Shown here: positions 1-10,288 of the stretch, piece after piece | How the letters are laid out: each line of letters begins with the position of its first letter | Position numbering within the stretch: position 1 is the stretch's first letter | Assembly (NCBI GenBank): GCA_956465555.1 | Contig: OY101119.1 | Location: 3,086,629 to 3,150,628 of the forward strand | From: Nitzschia sp. pyKryTriq1 | Lineage: Eukaryota > Bacillariophyta > Bacillariophyceae > Bacillariales > Bacillariaceae | Length of the DNA stretch: 64,000 nucleotides | Direction: 5' to 3' | The notes under the pieces: model-generated | Seen by the model: the letters and a program-made list of their open reading frames with translations, nothing else | The model's database searches: none | What the model was told of the DNA's origin: nothing | Made by a program: the position numbers and the translations under genes

Positions 1-302
1 TGTCCAATCTCTCACTACAAACATCACACTTCTTCAAATAACAATATAATATTAAATCCTTCAATCTCAACAATAGTCTACCCTCATTCTTACACAATCT
101 TCTTTTCATTAGAGTCAAATATGTCATTAGCCTCAACATAAATGTCCTTTCGAGGCTTTCAACAACTCTTAGTAGCTGTTCTAATGAGATAGTATTGCGA
201 AAGGACACTTATTTTAGATTTGTGATGGCCATGGTCGGCACCAAAGTCGGGGGCCCTCGAAACTCGGACCCCTAAAAGTGTTCCATGCGCATCTGCGCGG
301 TC
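1..302. other. AT-rich non-coding DNA
   Basis: I see no gene here. The first 200 bases are AT-rich with short CT-rich patches and lead directly into the 48-bp minisatellite. Confidence 0.5.
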
Positions 303-734
303 TCCTAGATTGAGTGTGGACATCGAGGGGTTACGTAGAACAAGGGGGTTACCTAGATTGAGTGTGGACATCCAGGGGTTACGTAGAACAAGGGGGTTAC
401 CTAGATTGAGTGTGGACATCAAGGGGTTACGTAGAACCAGGGGGATACCTAGATTGAGTGTGGACATCGAGGGGTTACGTAGAACGAGGGGGTTACGTAG
501 ATTGAGTGTGGACATCGAGGGGTTACGTAGAACGAGGGGGTTACCTAGATTGAGCGTGGACATTGAGGGGTTACGTAGAACGAGGGGGTTACCTAGATTG
601 AGTGTGGACATCGAGGGGTTACGTAGAACGAGGGGGTTACCTAGATTGAGTGTGGACATCGAGGGGTTACGTAGAACGAGGGGGTTACCTAGATTGAGTG
701 TGGACATCGAGGGGTTACGTAGAACGAGGGTGTG
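303..734. repeat. 48-bp minisatellite, nine tandem copies
   Basis: The unit begins CCTAGATTGAGTGTGGACAT and is repeated about nine times head to tail with only a few substitutions per copy. Because 48 is a multiple of 3 and the unit has no stop in some frames, both strands carry an open frame across the array: 16-residue units of the LSVDIEGLRRTRGLPR kind on + and NLGNPLVLRNPSMSTL on -. There is no start context, signal or flanking domain, so I read it as a repeat rather than a gene. The low divergence between copies suggests recent expansion or homogenisation. Confidence 0.9.
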
Positions 735-1830
735 ATGCCCTGCCACCGTCGCAACGCGAGGCAGTCAATACACACCAACGGAGATACTTCAACACGAAGA
801 AACGACACGTGGAGGAGAGGGCATATCGACTGTTCGGTGGATGTTAAATACTACTGACGACGCGCGTACGCACGGATGACACGTGGTCGGGAGGGCATAT
901 CTAGATGTTGAACAATATTGACAAGGCGCGCACGTGCGCATGCTTCGCCCGTTGAGCGCGATCTGATTGGCCGATAGTTTCTCCTTTGTATACTCCGACT
1001 ACAAAATACATATGCCTCATTTTTTGGAATGAGCGTATTCATGATATGCCTCATTTTTTGAATTACCGTAATCACGACTGGTAGAAATCTACGAGTTTCT
1101 CCGTAGCACGAATAAACTGCGTCACTTGGCCCTTAATTATCTGCCGTTTTTTTTGCGCCCCGAACTGAACTCAAAAAATCAAAGCTTTCCCAAGTGCAAA
1201 GTCGACGGTGTGTTCGTCTCACGCAACACGGGAAAGTACGGGGGAGATAGGAAGCGCTGCGCGCAGATGATGATAGTAAAATACCGGATACCGGAATGCG
1301 CGTCGCCGGATCGATCGAATAAGTCGAGGCACTGTCTGATGTCTGTCTGTCCGTGATCCGATGACGATGATGATGATGATGATGATGATGACATGATGAT
1401 GATTCCATGGTCCGATCCAGCTAGTCCAAAACTTCAACAACTACCGTACCGTACGGTACAAGTAGGTACGTACTGTACTGCTGGAACCCTGCTCTATCTG
1501 TCGGTGGCAGACGCGCACGCGCGCCCGTCGGCCTTTCTCTTCCGGCATTTCTTCGTCATCGCATTGCGGGGCGGGGCCGGGGGTTCTGATTATTCTTGTG
1601 TTGCTGACACCACCGACCTGTTATTTATATATGCCTGACACCCAGAAGAAAAAGGACGACATCACAACAACATACACAAGACAACATCATCATCATGGAT
1701 CATCAATCATTACATTCATCACATCATCGATGCACTTGCTTCATCATCATCACTTCTTCTTGATCTATTTCTGTACGTAACTGTGCTTACTCTATTACTT
1801 AATTAATACGTAAACGTAAACCAACAACAA
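735..1830. other. Intergenic, with a diverged two-copy repeat
   Basis: No gene is supported. A roughly 75-bp block beginning GACACGTGG and containing GAGGGCATAT occurs twice in diverged form (about 806-878 and 879-945). The phrase ATATGCCTCATTTTTTG is also repeated near 1010-1060. A GAT run lies at about 1364-1390. A TATA-like stretch (TTATTTATATAT) sits near 1620, about 200 bp before the next ATG, and could be promoter sequence; this is only suggestive. Confidence 0.5.
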
Positions 1831-4560
1831 ATGAATCATAAAAGGATGGTGGTGGATCCAATGATGTCCAGAGAAGAGGAAGGTGATGGTGTCATCCGAC
1901 CACCACGCGATGACAACGACCATGACGACTATGACGACAACGAAGTAGGAACCACGACCGCTCCTCGGAAAACGAAGGACGGAACATCACCATTCCTATT
2001 TCATGACCCCCGGCAGTTCATTGAGTACTGCTTGTGTACACTGTATAGCGCTAGTCAGCTGGACAGCAGCAGCAGCAGCAGCAGCACGACCGGTCACGGT
2101 GATTTCCATCCCGCCATTCGGCGCGAGTGGAAAGAAATGATCTCGGAAAAGATTGCCGACGCGCTTCAACAAGATCCCACGCTGGCCGGCGCCGAATTTC
2201 AAACGCAACAGCAGCAAAACATGCCCCATCAGCCGCTCTTGCATTGGGTCTGCCATTTTGGATTGACGCTGGAGTTGATCCGGTATATTTCCCGGCTTTG
2301 TCCGTCCGCGATTATGCATTCACGGGTGGGGGATCAGGATCATTATTGCTATCCCATTGCGCAAGCCCTTCAGAACTACGATACCCCTATGGAAACGATC
2401 ATCTTTTTGCTATTCCATGAAGACGACGACGACGACGACGAGAACAACGACAACAACAACAACACCGCGGATGATGATGATCACGATCTTGATCTTGATC
2501 TTGATCATGATGGAAGAAGAAGCAGAAGAAGAAGCAGAAGAAGAAGAAGAAATTATCCCCAAGCTACGATTCATTCCATTTTGAGACGGGTCTTGACTCG
2601 CTATCCACTCTCGGATGCACTGCCACTCTTGAAACGATTTCTACCCAACGACGCCCAACAACGTGATTTCTTTAGTAGTAGTATTGCCAACCACAACAAC
2701 CACAACCACAACAATCACAATCACAACCACAACAATATCAACAACCACAATATCAACAACAGTATCCAGTTTGAATATGGATACAATCATGACATTGCCG
2801 CCGACTTGTTATCCTATGTGGCAAAATTACATGGACAATCGGAATATACTTGGGTATTTGCGGCGGCGACATCTACTGTTGGTAGGACTGGTATGTTGTC
2901 CATTCAAGTGGTAGTAGAAAAAGAAGAAGAAAAAGAAGAAGAAAAAGAAGTCGATACTGCTACCACTACTACGAAGACGAAAACGAAAACGACGATCCGT
3001 GTGGCGGTCGGCAGTGAATATGAGATTCCACGAGTGATTCCTCGACTTCTTCAAATCCCAGATTTGCACATGGTCGCTATTGAAAGTCCACGCATTTCTC
3101 ATTGTTGTTGGATCCAAGATTTCTGTAACCTACTCTTGGTGTCGTCGTCATCATCATCGGCGTCATCGTCGTCTTCCAAGAATAATAATCATCTTACCAA
3201 CGAGAACGAGAACGAGAACGATTCTTCCCTCCGGCATGTTGTTCCACCACCACTGGTGTTGGCGGGTGCCTTTGGTTCGGTGCGAAGCTTGAGTATTCGT
3301 TTCCAAGCACTTACTTGCGAGACCATGGACAAATTGTTGGTTTCGATTCATTCGGCAATGCCTAATTTACGACATCTTTCCTTACACAATGCCTGGCATG
3401 GAAAGCTCACGGAATCGACTGGATATGCGAAATTACCACTTTTATTCGCGGCGAATAATAATAGTAATAATAATAATGATAATAATGATGATGGATCATC
3501 ATCATCAACATCATTGTTGTTGGAAGAAATTCAAGTGGTTGGAGATCCCTTGGCATGGCCCTATATAATGGCATTGCTCCAACGATCCACGACATTACGA
3601 AAACTCGAATTTATCGACAAGACCTTTGTGATGGACGCCGACCAAGCCATTGAACTTGCGAGTGTCTTGCGCAACAACAAGATTTTGCAGGAACTACATG
3701 TCGATTCTCAATTCCAAGACATGTCCTCTTTTGAGGCCACTCTAATCGAGTCGTTGAATATCAATACGACTCTCAAGGTTTTGAGGTTACCTCAGTTGTT
3801 GATGATCAACAATAATAATAACAAGGATCCAGCATCCTCAGGACGAAACCAAGCGGGGGAGGATGATCTACTTGTCGATCTTGTTCGTCTCCAGAAAAAC
3901 ACAACATTGGAAAAGATTGTCGTTGGGTCTACGTCTACTACTACCACTACCACCACCACCGATGACACCCGGAATGATATGCTACAATATTGGTGCTCCC
4001 GTAACCGATTGCTAACATCTCTCTATGATGAGAGTCTTCGGTTGCAAGAAGCCATTGTCATTGCTACGCCGTATCATCTGTTTGATGACTTGCCGTCGTC
4101 GTGCAATGAGGATCCAACTACTACTACTAGTAGTACTGCTACTACAACTACAAAGGAGAATACTGCTGTTGCGTCTGTTTCATCATCAGCAGAGCAATTG
4201 CCCAGCAGCAGCAGCAGGAGAAGGAGTTGCATAATATCTGGGGTGAAGAGACCCCGAGCGACTACCGGCGGTACTACTACTAGCAGCACTGGTACTACGC
4301 AAGCTACTACTACGCCTTCTGCTCCTTCTCCTCCTGCTGCGTTACTATTGGAAGATAGTTACCGCTGTTCCTTGGCGTACGAGATGATTCGGTGTCGACC
4401 GGATCTATGGAGGGTCCAGCAGGAAGAACAACAACAACAACAACAACAACTCGTCAAGAAACCACCACCAACACCACCACCACCACCACCACCAACGTCA
4501 TCATCATGCGCGACGGGTCTCCCGAATGAAAATAACCACAATTCCGCCCGGGTTTCGTAG
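1831..4560 (+). CDS. Ankyrin/LRR-like protein of unknown function
   Basis: A 909-residue intronless frame starts at an ATG preceded by an A-rich leader. After an acidic N-terminus, residues about 130-195 (around HWVCHFGLTLELIRYISRLC) resemble ankyrin-type helical pairs. Residues about 480-720 contain leucine-rich segments such as LRHLSLHNAW and LRKLEFIDKTF that look like RNase-inhibitor-type LRRs. Between them lie long poly-D, poly-N/H, RRRSR, KE and poly-S/T runs, and the C-terminus is rich in P, Q and T. No signal peptide or transmembrane segment is visible. Diatoms carry many ankyrin/LRR proteins with low-complexity insertions, generally of unknown role; a protein-binding role is inference only. 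The scattered simple repeats suggest the frame is expanding by slippage. Confidence 0.75.
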   Translation: MNHKRMVVDPMMSREEEGDGVIRPPRDDNDHDDYDDNEVGTTTAPRKTKDGTSPFLFHDPRQFIEYCLCTLYSASQLDSSSSSSSTTGHGDFHPAIRREWKEMISEKIADALQQDPTLAGAEFQTQQQQNMPHQPLLHWVCHFGLTLELIRYISRLCPSAIMHSRVGDQDHYCYPIAQALQNYDTPMETIIFLLFHEDDDDDDENNDNNNNTADDDDHDLDLDLDHDGRRSRRRSRRRRRNYPQATIHSILRRVLTRYPLSDALPLLKRFLPNDAQQRDFFSSSIANHNNHNHNNHNHNHNNINNHNINNSIQFEYGYNHDIAADLLSYVAKLHGQSEYTWVFAAATSTVGRTGMLSIQVVVEKEEEKEEEKEVDTATTTTKTKTKTTIRVAVGSEYEIPRVIPRLLQIPDLHMVAIESPRISHCCWIQDFCNLLLVSSSSSSASSSSSKNNNHLTNENENENDSSLRHVVPPPLVLAGAFGSVRSLSIRFQALTCETMDKLLVSIHSAMPNLRHLSLHNAWHGKLTESTGYAKLPLLFAANNNSNNNNDNNDDGSSSSTSLLLEEIQVVGDPLAWPYIMALLQRSTTLRKLEFIDKTFVMDADQAIELASVLRNNKILQELHVDSQFQDMSSFEATLIESLNINTTLKVLRLPQLLMINNNNNKDPASSGRNQAGEDDLLVDLVRLQKNTTLEKIVVGSTSTTTTTTTTDDTRNDMLQYWCSRNRLLTSLYDESLRLQEAIVIATPYHLFDDLPSSCNEDPTTTTSSTATTTTKENTAVASVSSSAEQLPSSSSRRRSCIISGVKRPRATTGGTTTSSTGTTQATTTPSAPSPPAALLLEDSYRCSLAYEMIRCRPDLWRVQQEEQQQQQQQLVKKPPPTPPPPPPPTSSSCATGLPNENNHNSARVS

Positions 4561-5172
4561 TACGCGAATAGTCGCGAATAGTACGAGCTAGTAGAGGAGC
4601 AGGAGTACCGGTAGTCGAGTTTCGTACTGTTACGTAAAGAACTCAGATATTGTTGATTCGATCATGCTGATTCGATGCTACTGATAGCTACTAGCTCTCT
4701 ACTAGTAACTAGTAGATTAGCTTCGATTACTACTCCTAGCTAGTAGTAGTAGAGTAGAGTAGACTATCATGGACGAGGAAATATGATAGATCTATCTACT
4801 ACAGGATCACTTTTCAGCGGCAGTTGCCGTAGCGACAAGAGTTCGAATGAGTCGTCGCATGTCACGACGCACGACTCACTCCACAGGATTCAACTTTATG
4901 ACCCGGACGACCAGAATACAGACAGTACGGACATAATACACGTACGACGTCAGCATTCGGTGGCCGCAAGGATAACGGACCGACCGACGCGACGCGCGAC
5001 AAGAAAACATCATTTGTTTTTTCTGAAGAAGATGCTGACCGCCTCGCGACGACACGCGAGGATAAAAGAAAGACAAAACACAATGCGCACATCACGGACT
5101 TTTGGAGTCAACTTCCCATTATCCAGCATTTCCACCACAGGGGCCGACAATAATACCTCTGGCATTGTCATA
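4561..5172. other. Intergenic, TAG/CTA-rich
   Basis: The segment is rich in TAGTAG, CTAGTAG and similar motifs. An open frame continues upstream of the cupredoxin gene to an ATG at 4783, but that part encodes R/S/T-rich sequence with no domain and would bury the signal peptide, so I treat it as 5' leader. Confidence 0.5.
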
Positions 5173-5688
5173 ATGAAGTCCATCAGCAGCACCAGCATCA
5201 CGATCCGTTCTCTCTTTTTGACTGTGGCCGCATCCGCAGTGACCGTCGCCAATGCTGCCAACATTGATATTGCTTGGTCGGTTCGAGCGTATCCCGATGA
5301 AGTAGCTCAAGTCGGAGATACCATTACATTCACATGGGCTTCCGGACACAATGTTTATATTCACCCTGCCGGATCATGTGATGAAACGGGTGCAATTTTC
5401 GTCGGCGATTCCAGTCCAGCCACCTACACCTTTACCGAAGACGACGTGGGCAAAGACTTGTTTTTTGCGTGCGACGTAGGCGAGCATTGTGAATTTGAAC
5501 AGCACGTGTTGGTTTCCGTCAGTGCGCCATCGGGTACGGTAGCGCCGTCTTCAGCTCCTGCCGCCGTCGAAGAACCCGGCGCCCCATCCGCCGCATCGAA
5601 AATTACTACAACTAGCGGTATCAGTATCAGTACTGCTTGTAACATTCTGATGGGAACGGTGGTTTCGAGCAGTTGGCTTTTGCTTTGA
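5173..5688 (+). CDS. Secreted phytocyanin (stellacyanin-like) blue copper protein
   Basis: A 171-residue protein when started at the ATG at 5173; earlier in-frame ATGs exist at 4783, 5031 and 5083. Residues 1-28 form a signal peptide ending VANA. A cupredoxin domain follows (about 30-117). By alignment with plant phytocyanins the type-1 copper ligands are His59, Cys100, His105 and Gln110, and Cys69-Cys106 would make the usual disulphide. The local pattern FFACDVGEHCEFEQHV matches the stellacyanin spacing with a Gln axial ligand. A P/S/A-rich linker and a hydrophobic C-terminus suggest GPI anchoring at the cell surface. Expected role: one-electron transfer outside the cell. The partner is unknown. 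Two ligand-less paralogues follow on the same strand. Confidence 0.75.
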   Translation: MKSISSTSITIRSLFLTVAASAVTVANAANIDIAWSVRAYPDEVAQVGDTITFTWASGHNVYIHPAGSCDETGAIFVGDSSPATYTFTEDDVGKDLFFACDVGEHCEFEQHVLVSVSAPSGTVAPSSAPAAVEEPGAPSAASKITTTSGISISTACNILMGTVVSSSWLLL

Positions 5689-6676
5689 AAGTAAACAAAT
5701 TGGATGGGTGATGGATAGATGGAAGTTTATGTTCTTAATCAATGCATTGCATTGTTGGACTCCTCTAGGCCTGTCTTCTTTGTGTCAAGATCGACGAGTA
5801 GCACGGTAGGACATGTTCACATGAGTCCGCGACCGTCATTGCGAACTAGATAACAACAATCAAGTACTAGCACTCCTCCGACCAGTGCAGGATATCCTCT
5901 AGACTCTAGTAGACTCTCTAGTTAGAGCAGTATCTTGGGTATATTTACGCTCTACGAGTAGTCTACTACAACAGAGTCACCACCCATCGTCCACAACGAC
6001 GTACTACTAGTAGCTGGAAACAACAAGAAGCATATCCACCATTCTTCCTCCTCTCCGCGTCCGTTTAGTGGAAATCATGAAATCCATATTAATGCATCTT
6101 CACGGCGATCCTCTGTTTTCTCTGTTTTGTTTTTATGGGGGGAGTCTTGATGAGAAAAGGGGATAGAGAGCCACATACGTAGTAATAAGACGCCAAAAGG
6201 TATTCGGAGCCACGCACACACGTGGTGCGTGTACGAATTTTACCACTAACCACTACTAGCGGTGCGGTACTAAGTAGTACTAATAGTAGAGATCTTGCGA
6301 GCTACCCTACTAGTAGTTGTAGTGTACTAGTAGAGTACTACTACTCTCTACCTAGTAGAGTACGAGTAATAGTACACATGTATTTCGAGTCGTGTGGTTG
6401 CTGTTGTAGTCTGGCTTTTCTACGTGATTTGATCGATGCGACTGTCAACCATTCGATGAATATAATATATGCCCGGTCTATCGGCGCGGAGTTTCAGTTC
6501 CACAACGATAGCACGCTCGATTCTCATCTCTTCGCGGAATTCGTATAGTTTTGCTTCTCCACCTTCTTTGGTGGCTTCGTTGAGTCGTAGTAGTACTAGC
6601 TATACTGCTCAAACTACTTCTACTCTCTACTCTAGTGTTACAACTTTCCTCAGTTGTACTCATAATAAACAATAAA
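5689..6676. other. Intergenic between cupredoxin genes
   Basis: No gene is supported. The stretch contains many short CTAGTAG/GTACTAC runs. The last part, near 6395-6560, shares phrases with the segment ahead of the third cupredoxin gene (for example TTTTCTACGTGATTTGA near 6415 and 8319, and GGCGCGGAGTTTCAG near 6484 and 8439). This suggests the duplication that made the paralogues included upstream DNA. Confidence 0.5.
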
Positions 6677-7456
6677 ATGACGACCATGAATCCTATAATG
6701 AAGAAGATCAAGTCCTCTACAATGATTGTCCTCCTCTTGTTGATCATGATAGGACAAAAAGGGGCCGTGTCGGCCACGAATGTCACGACGTTCAAAATTA
6801 ACTGGGACCTCCTGAACGGCACTTCCGATGATTACCGCTCTGCCGAAGTCGGCGACACGGTCGAATTCATTTTAAGTAGTACCGACGCCATCTTTCTCCA
6901 TCCCACCAACGCTGGTGAATGCAATATATCGGCATTTGTGGAACTTCCGACGACCGGCTACACTTTTACAGAGGAGGATGTGTATACTGAAGTTGTATTT
7001 GCCAGTAACATTACGGACAGTTGCGACGCCCAAGAGACTGTCACTTTCTCAGTATCTCCCATCGCTTCGGATCGTCCGACAACATGCGATGAGTTTGGGG
7101 ATAGCATGAATCAGTGTCTCGTGGATGCGGGTGTTCGAACCCCTGGAAGACTGTCCTGCGAAACTTGCGTTGCCGCAACCATAGTACGAGGTCTTGGGAC
7201 TCGGGCGTGTCTTGGCCCTGACGATGATATCTGCAAGGCGTTTGTCGGTTGTCCCTGCGGAGAATGTGCCTTTGAAGCTACCGCTTACGGGACTTGTAAT
7301 ATCGATTCTGGAAGAGACGATGGGTGTCCCATTACCGATTGCAGCGATCAAGTCGGCGACGCTTCGGGCGCCTTTTCGATTGATAAAGGGTCTTCCTTTT
7401 TCCTCTCGCTTTTCGGATTTGTATCGATGTTCATCATGCTTTGTTTTACAAATTGA
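6677..7456 (+). CDS. Copper-less cupredoxin-like secreted protein with Cys-rich domain
   Basis: A 259-residue protein from the ATG at 6677. An N-terminal hydrophobic signal (about residues 15-33) is followed by a cupredoxin-fold domain aligning with the 5173 gene: VGDTVEF, the IFLHP strand, YTFTEEDV and the final strand. Compared with that gene the four copper ligands are replaced (His by Asp, Cys by Ser, His by Ser, Gln by Glu), while the disulphide cysteine is kept. It should not bind type-1 copper, much like plant early-nodulin-like proteins. The C-terminal half has about 12 cysteines (motifs CETC and GCPCGECAF) and ends in a hydrophobic tail suited to a GPI anchor. Function unknown. The next + gene is a close paralogue. 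Confidence 0.7.
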   Translation: MTTMNPIMKKIKSSTMIVLLLLIMIGQKGAVSATNVTTFKINWDLLNGTSDDYRSAEVGDTVEFILSSTDAIFLHPTNAGECNISAFVELPTTGYTFTEEDVYTEVVFASNITDSCDAQETVTFSVSPIASDRPTTCDEFGDSMNQCLVDAGVRTPGRLSCETCVAATIVRGLGTRACLGPDDDICKAFVGCPCGECAFEATAYGTCNIDSGRDDGCPITDCSDQVGDASGAFSIDKGSSFFLSLFGFVSMFIMLCFTN

Positions 7457-7662
7457 GATCAGAATCTACAACATTATCAATGCAGTAAATCCAAGTTTTA
7501 ATCTGGTAAGAAGAACTTGTTGTTGCATCCGGCGAACTTTCGTATACTAGTATAGAGCTAGAGGGCGTTATGGGTTGGGTTCTAGTAGCTCTTGTTCCCC
7601 GAAGAGGATTAGTGGGAGGAATCCTTGCTGTGGTCGAGTTGCCGGGAATGGGGCTTGTCCGA

Positions 7663-7935
7663 TCATGAGGAAGATGCTGTTGATTTGGCTGCTTGTTGCT
7701 GGGCTTGCTTTTTGGCCTTGAAATCCATGCAGGGATCGCAAGAGGCGCGACCGCCATCAGCACTATTAGTAGTAGTAGGATCCAGATTGCAACCACAGCG
7801 ATTGCCGCACGTGCATCCTGTGAATTTACAGGCAGCGTTGGTGCAAGGATCGATGGGGGGATCTTGAGAAGCCGCAAAGGCGTTCTTTTCTTGTTGTTGA
7901 ATACTAGTTTCGTCTGCAGGTTCCATCATCATCAT
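7663..7935 (-). CDS. Small Cys-rich metallothionein-like protein
   Basis: A 90-residue frame from four consecutive ATGs (first at 7935), on the opposite strand between two cupredoxin-family genes. The core CTNAACKFTGCTCGNRCGC is followed by ASCDPC, giving eight cysteines in C-x-C and C-x2-C spacing with Gly and Asn between, as in metallothioneins. The tail is K/A/Q-rich and there is no signal peptide, so a cytosolic protein is expected. Metallothioneins bind Cu(I), Zn or Cd through thiolates. The match is by pattern only; other small Cys-rich folds are possible. An in-frame upstream ATG at 8070 would add 45 residues. Its place beside a copper protein makes a metal-handling role plausible but unproven. 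Confidence 0.5.
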   Translation of the reverse strand: MMMMEPADETSIQQQEKNAFAASQDPPIDPCTNAACKFTGCTCGNRCGCNLDPTTTNSADGGRASCDPCMDFKAKKQAQQQAAKSTASSS

Positions 7936-8618
7936 ATTATGTTGCGTTTGAGAATAGGGGTTGTGTGCGATAGAAGGGCAGCACTGGATGGTTTTTGAGT
8001 TGGTTGTGTGGTCAGTATTGCCTTCCTTTCGTATGCTACCGGTATGGCCCGTATGGCCATTGTCGATCATGTTTCAAATTTTTTCGCCTCTCGCCGCGTC
8101 CGCGTATTCTCCCAAATAAATACGTCATCACGATCCTTCACCGCGACTTTCTTCGACCGGTCGCGAGGAACGACATTTTTAATTCGTATTAGTCCGTCCG
8201 TCGGTGCGTCGTCGCATTGAAAATTGAAAAGCGAAGATAAAGCAGCGGTCCGTCGGTCGTCATCGTTGTCGTCGTGTGGAAGAATTATTTACCAATGATA
8301 ACAATTCCTAATAGGGTTTTCTACGTGATTTGACTGAAGCGACCACAGGGGGCATATACCTGCCCCTACCTTCCAAGGACATCAGTCCGTACTCGTACGA
8401 GTACTCGGTACCGGTCCGTATGTACACCAGGTGAGGTGGCGCGGAGTTTCAGATTATTTCTTCTCATTTCCTCCAACTAACTATCTCATCAAATCGCTCG
8501 CTTCTCGTAACTTTTGCTTCTCTCTCTTCGCTTTTTCTCCCGCGTCTTTGGCTGTTATTGTCATTCTACTCCAAAGATCTAATACTATAATATATCGCAA
8601 CCTTGTAAAAAAACGACG
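7936..8618. other. Intergenic, upstream of the third cupredoxin-like gene
   Basis: No gene is supported apart from a possible extension of the Cys-rich gene. The part from about 8315 to 8470 shares phrases with the upstream region of the 6677 gene. Confidence 0.5.
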
Positions 8619-9566
8619 ATGACGATTATCAAGTCTACCATGATTTCCATTACGGCGATGCTAACAACAATGCTACTGCTCCTCTCGTTGATCATCCAAG
8701 GAGCCGAGTCGTCGTCAGCCAATGTCACATTCCAAATTGACTGGGATGAGATTATTATGTTGGACGGCGGCAATTCCAACTACCAGTCTGCCGTGGTCGG
8801 TGACACGGTCGAATTTATTTTGAATACTAGTAATACCGAGGCCACCTTTCTTCATCCCAACTTTCCTCCTCAAGGAGAACAAGATACTGCTGCTGATGCT
8901 GATGCTAGTGCTGGTATTACTACTACAGAAAAACGAGGGTGCAACATCTCGGCATTTGTTGAGCTTGCTCCTATTAGTAATAACAATAGTACGATGACCG
9001 ACGACGACGACGAAGAAGAAGAATCCATCACCATCATCGCCTACACTTTTACACAAGAGGATGTGTATACGGAAATTGTATTTACCAGCAATATCACCGA
9101 TGATTGTGAGGCGGAAGAGACGGTGACCTTTTCCGTGTCTCCCTCGGCTTCGGATCGTCCGACCCGCTGCGACGATTTGAGTACCGCCCTGGAAGAGTGT
9201 CTCTTGATAGAGGCCGGTTTGCGTGCCCCGGGACGATTGGCCTGCCAGACGTGTTTGACGACTTCGGTGGCGGGAGCTACGGTCGGTCTGGGGCCTCGGG
9301 CGTGTCTTGGCTCGAGCGATAATGTATGCAATGCGTTGGTCGGTTGTCCTTGCGGCGGCACCGCGTGTGCCTTTGAAGCTACCGTTTTCGGGACATGCCA
9401 AATCGATTCGGGACGACCCGACGACTGTCCCATTACGGAATGCAGCGAAGAAGTTGCAGCAGAGGTATCGGGGGCAGCATACTACTCGTCGATTGGAATG
9501 CGATTTACGTTCTCATTCTTGTTATTTATCGCATCCGGATTGTTGATGTCCGCATCATTCTTTTGA
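8619..9566 (+). CDS. Copper-less cupredoxin-like secreted protein, paralogue of 6677 gene
   Basis: A 315-residue protein with signal peptide (about 1-33), degenerate cupredoxin domain, Cys-rich domain and hydrophobic C-terminal tail in the same order as the gene at 6677. Shared segments include GDTVEFIL, the TFLHP strand, CNISAFVEL, QEDVYTEIVF and the C-terminal GCPCG motif. The ligand positions are again non-copper residues. It differs by two insertions, an ADADAS stretch and a D/E-rich stretch, in loops of the cupredoxin domain. Surface or secreted location is inferred from the signal and tail. Several N-x-S/T sites are present. Function unknown. Tandem duplication with the neighbour is the simplest origin. 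Confidence 0.7.
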   Translation: MTIIKSTMISITAMLTTMLLLLSLIIQGAESSSANVTFQIDWDEIIMLDGGNSNYQSAVVGDTVEFILNTSNTEATFLHPNFPPQGEQDTAADADASAGITTTEKRGCNISAFVELAPISNNNSTMTDDDDEEEESITIIAYTFTQEDVYTEIVFTSNITDDCEAEETVTFSVSPSASDRPTRCDDLSTALEECLLIEAGLRAPGRLACQTCLTTSVAGATVGLGPRACLGSSDNVCNALVGCPCGGTACAFEATVFGTCQIDSGRPDDCPITECSEEVAAEVSGAAYYSSIGMRFTFSFLLFIASGLLMSASFF

Positions 9567-10288
9567 ACAATTGAAATTGAGACTTTCCGAAGACAAAGGA
9601 CGAGGACGATGCGAGGATCAAGAACTATACTTTCACAGCCGTGAAATCATCATTCAGAGGTAGCCAGCCAGCCATGAGGACGACATTTTATATTCTAAAA
9701 TAGAATAGAATCTAGTCTACAGCATTGAGGCAGTGACTGCTGTACATCCAACAGTAGTATACTCTAGAGGAGTACACGTACACGTACACGTAGTACTTCA
9801 TTTGTAAGATTACTATACGATCTGCTTATATTCTGCCACTATGTACTCTAGTAGAGCTACGAATACTCTCGTCTGTGTTAAAAAGTATCATGGATTGGCG
9901 GAGAAAAGAAGAAATAACACCAGAGTGAGAGCTGTCTGTGCACACCACACAAGGGATGGCGAATATGTCTGAATTGGCGCTGCTGCCAATACAATACAAT
10001 ATTATACAATGCAGTATTTTACAAACAAACAAGGATCCGAGTAGCGATTCTGATGGAATATAGCATCTTCAAGCAAAGGGTGACTTTGGACTTCAGATGA
10101 ACTATGCTTAATGACATTGGGTATCGTCCTTTCCTGTCTGTTTGACTTCGTCTTCTTCTTTTTCTTTTTATGGCGCGCCAGTGCTCCACAAACACAACGA
10201 GATGAGAGTAAATACATATACGAGTATCAGCACTTACCATGATCCATCATCCACAATTTGCATTTGCTTTTTTGGTTTTTGTTGTGTT
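9567..10288. other. Intergenic between convergent genes
   Basis: No gene is supported. The stretch holds ACGTACACGT runs near 9772-9795, an ATACAATACAATATTATACAAT run near 9987-10012 and poly-T/CTT tracts. Confidence 0.5.

Noticed and set aside
303-734. CRISPR-like array
   Set aside because: The 48-bp units are contiguous with no unique spacers, in a eukaryotic genome; a minisatellite fits.
4783-5172. N-terminal extension of the first cupredoxin to the ATG at 4783
   Set aside because: The added residues are low-quality R/S/T sequence and would place the signal peptide internally.
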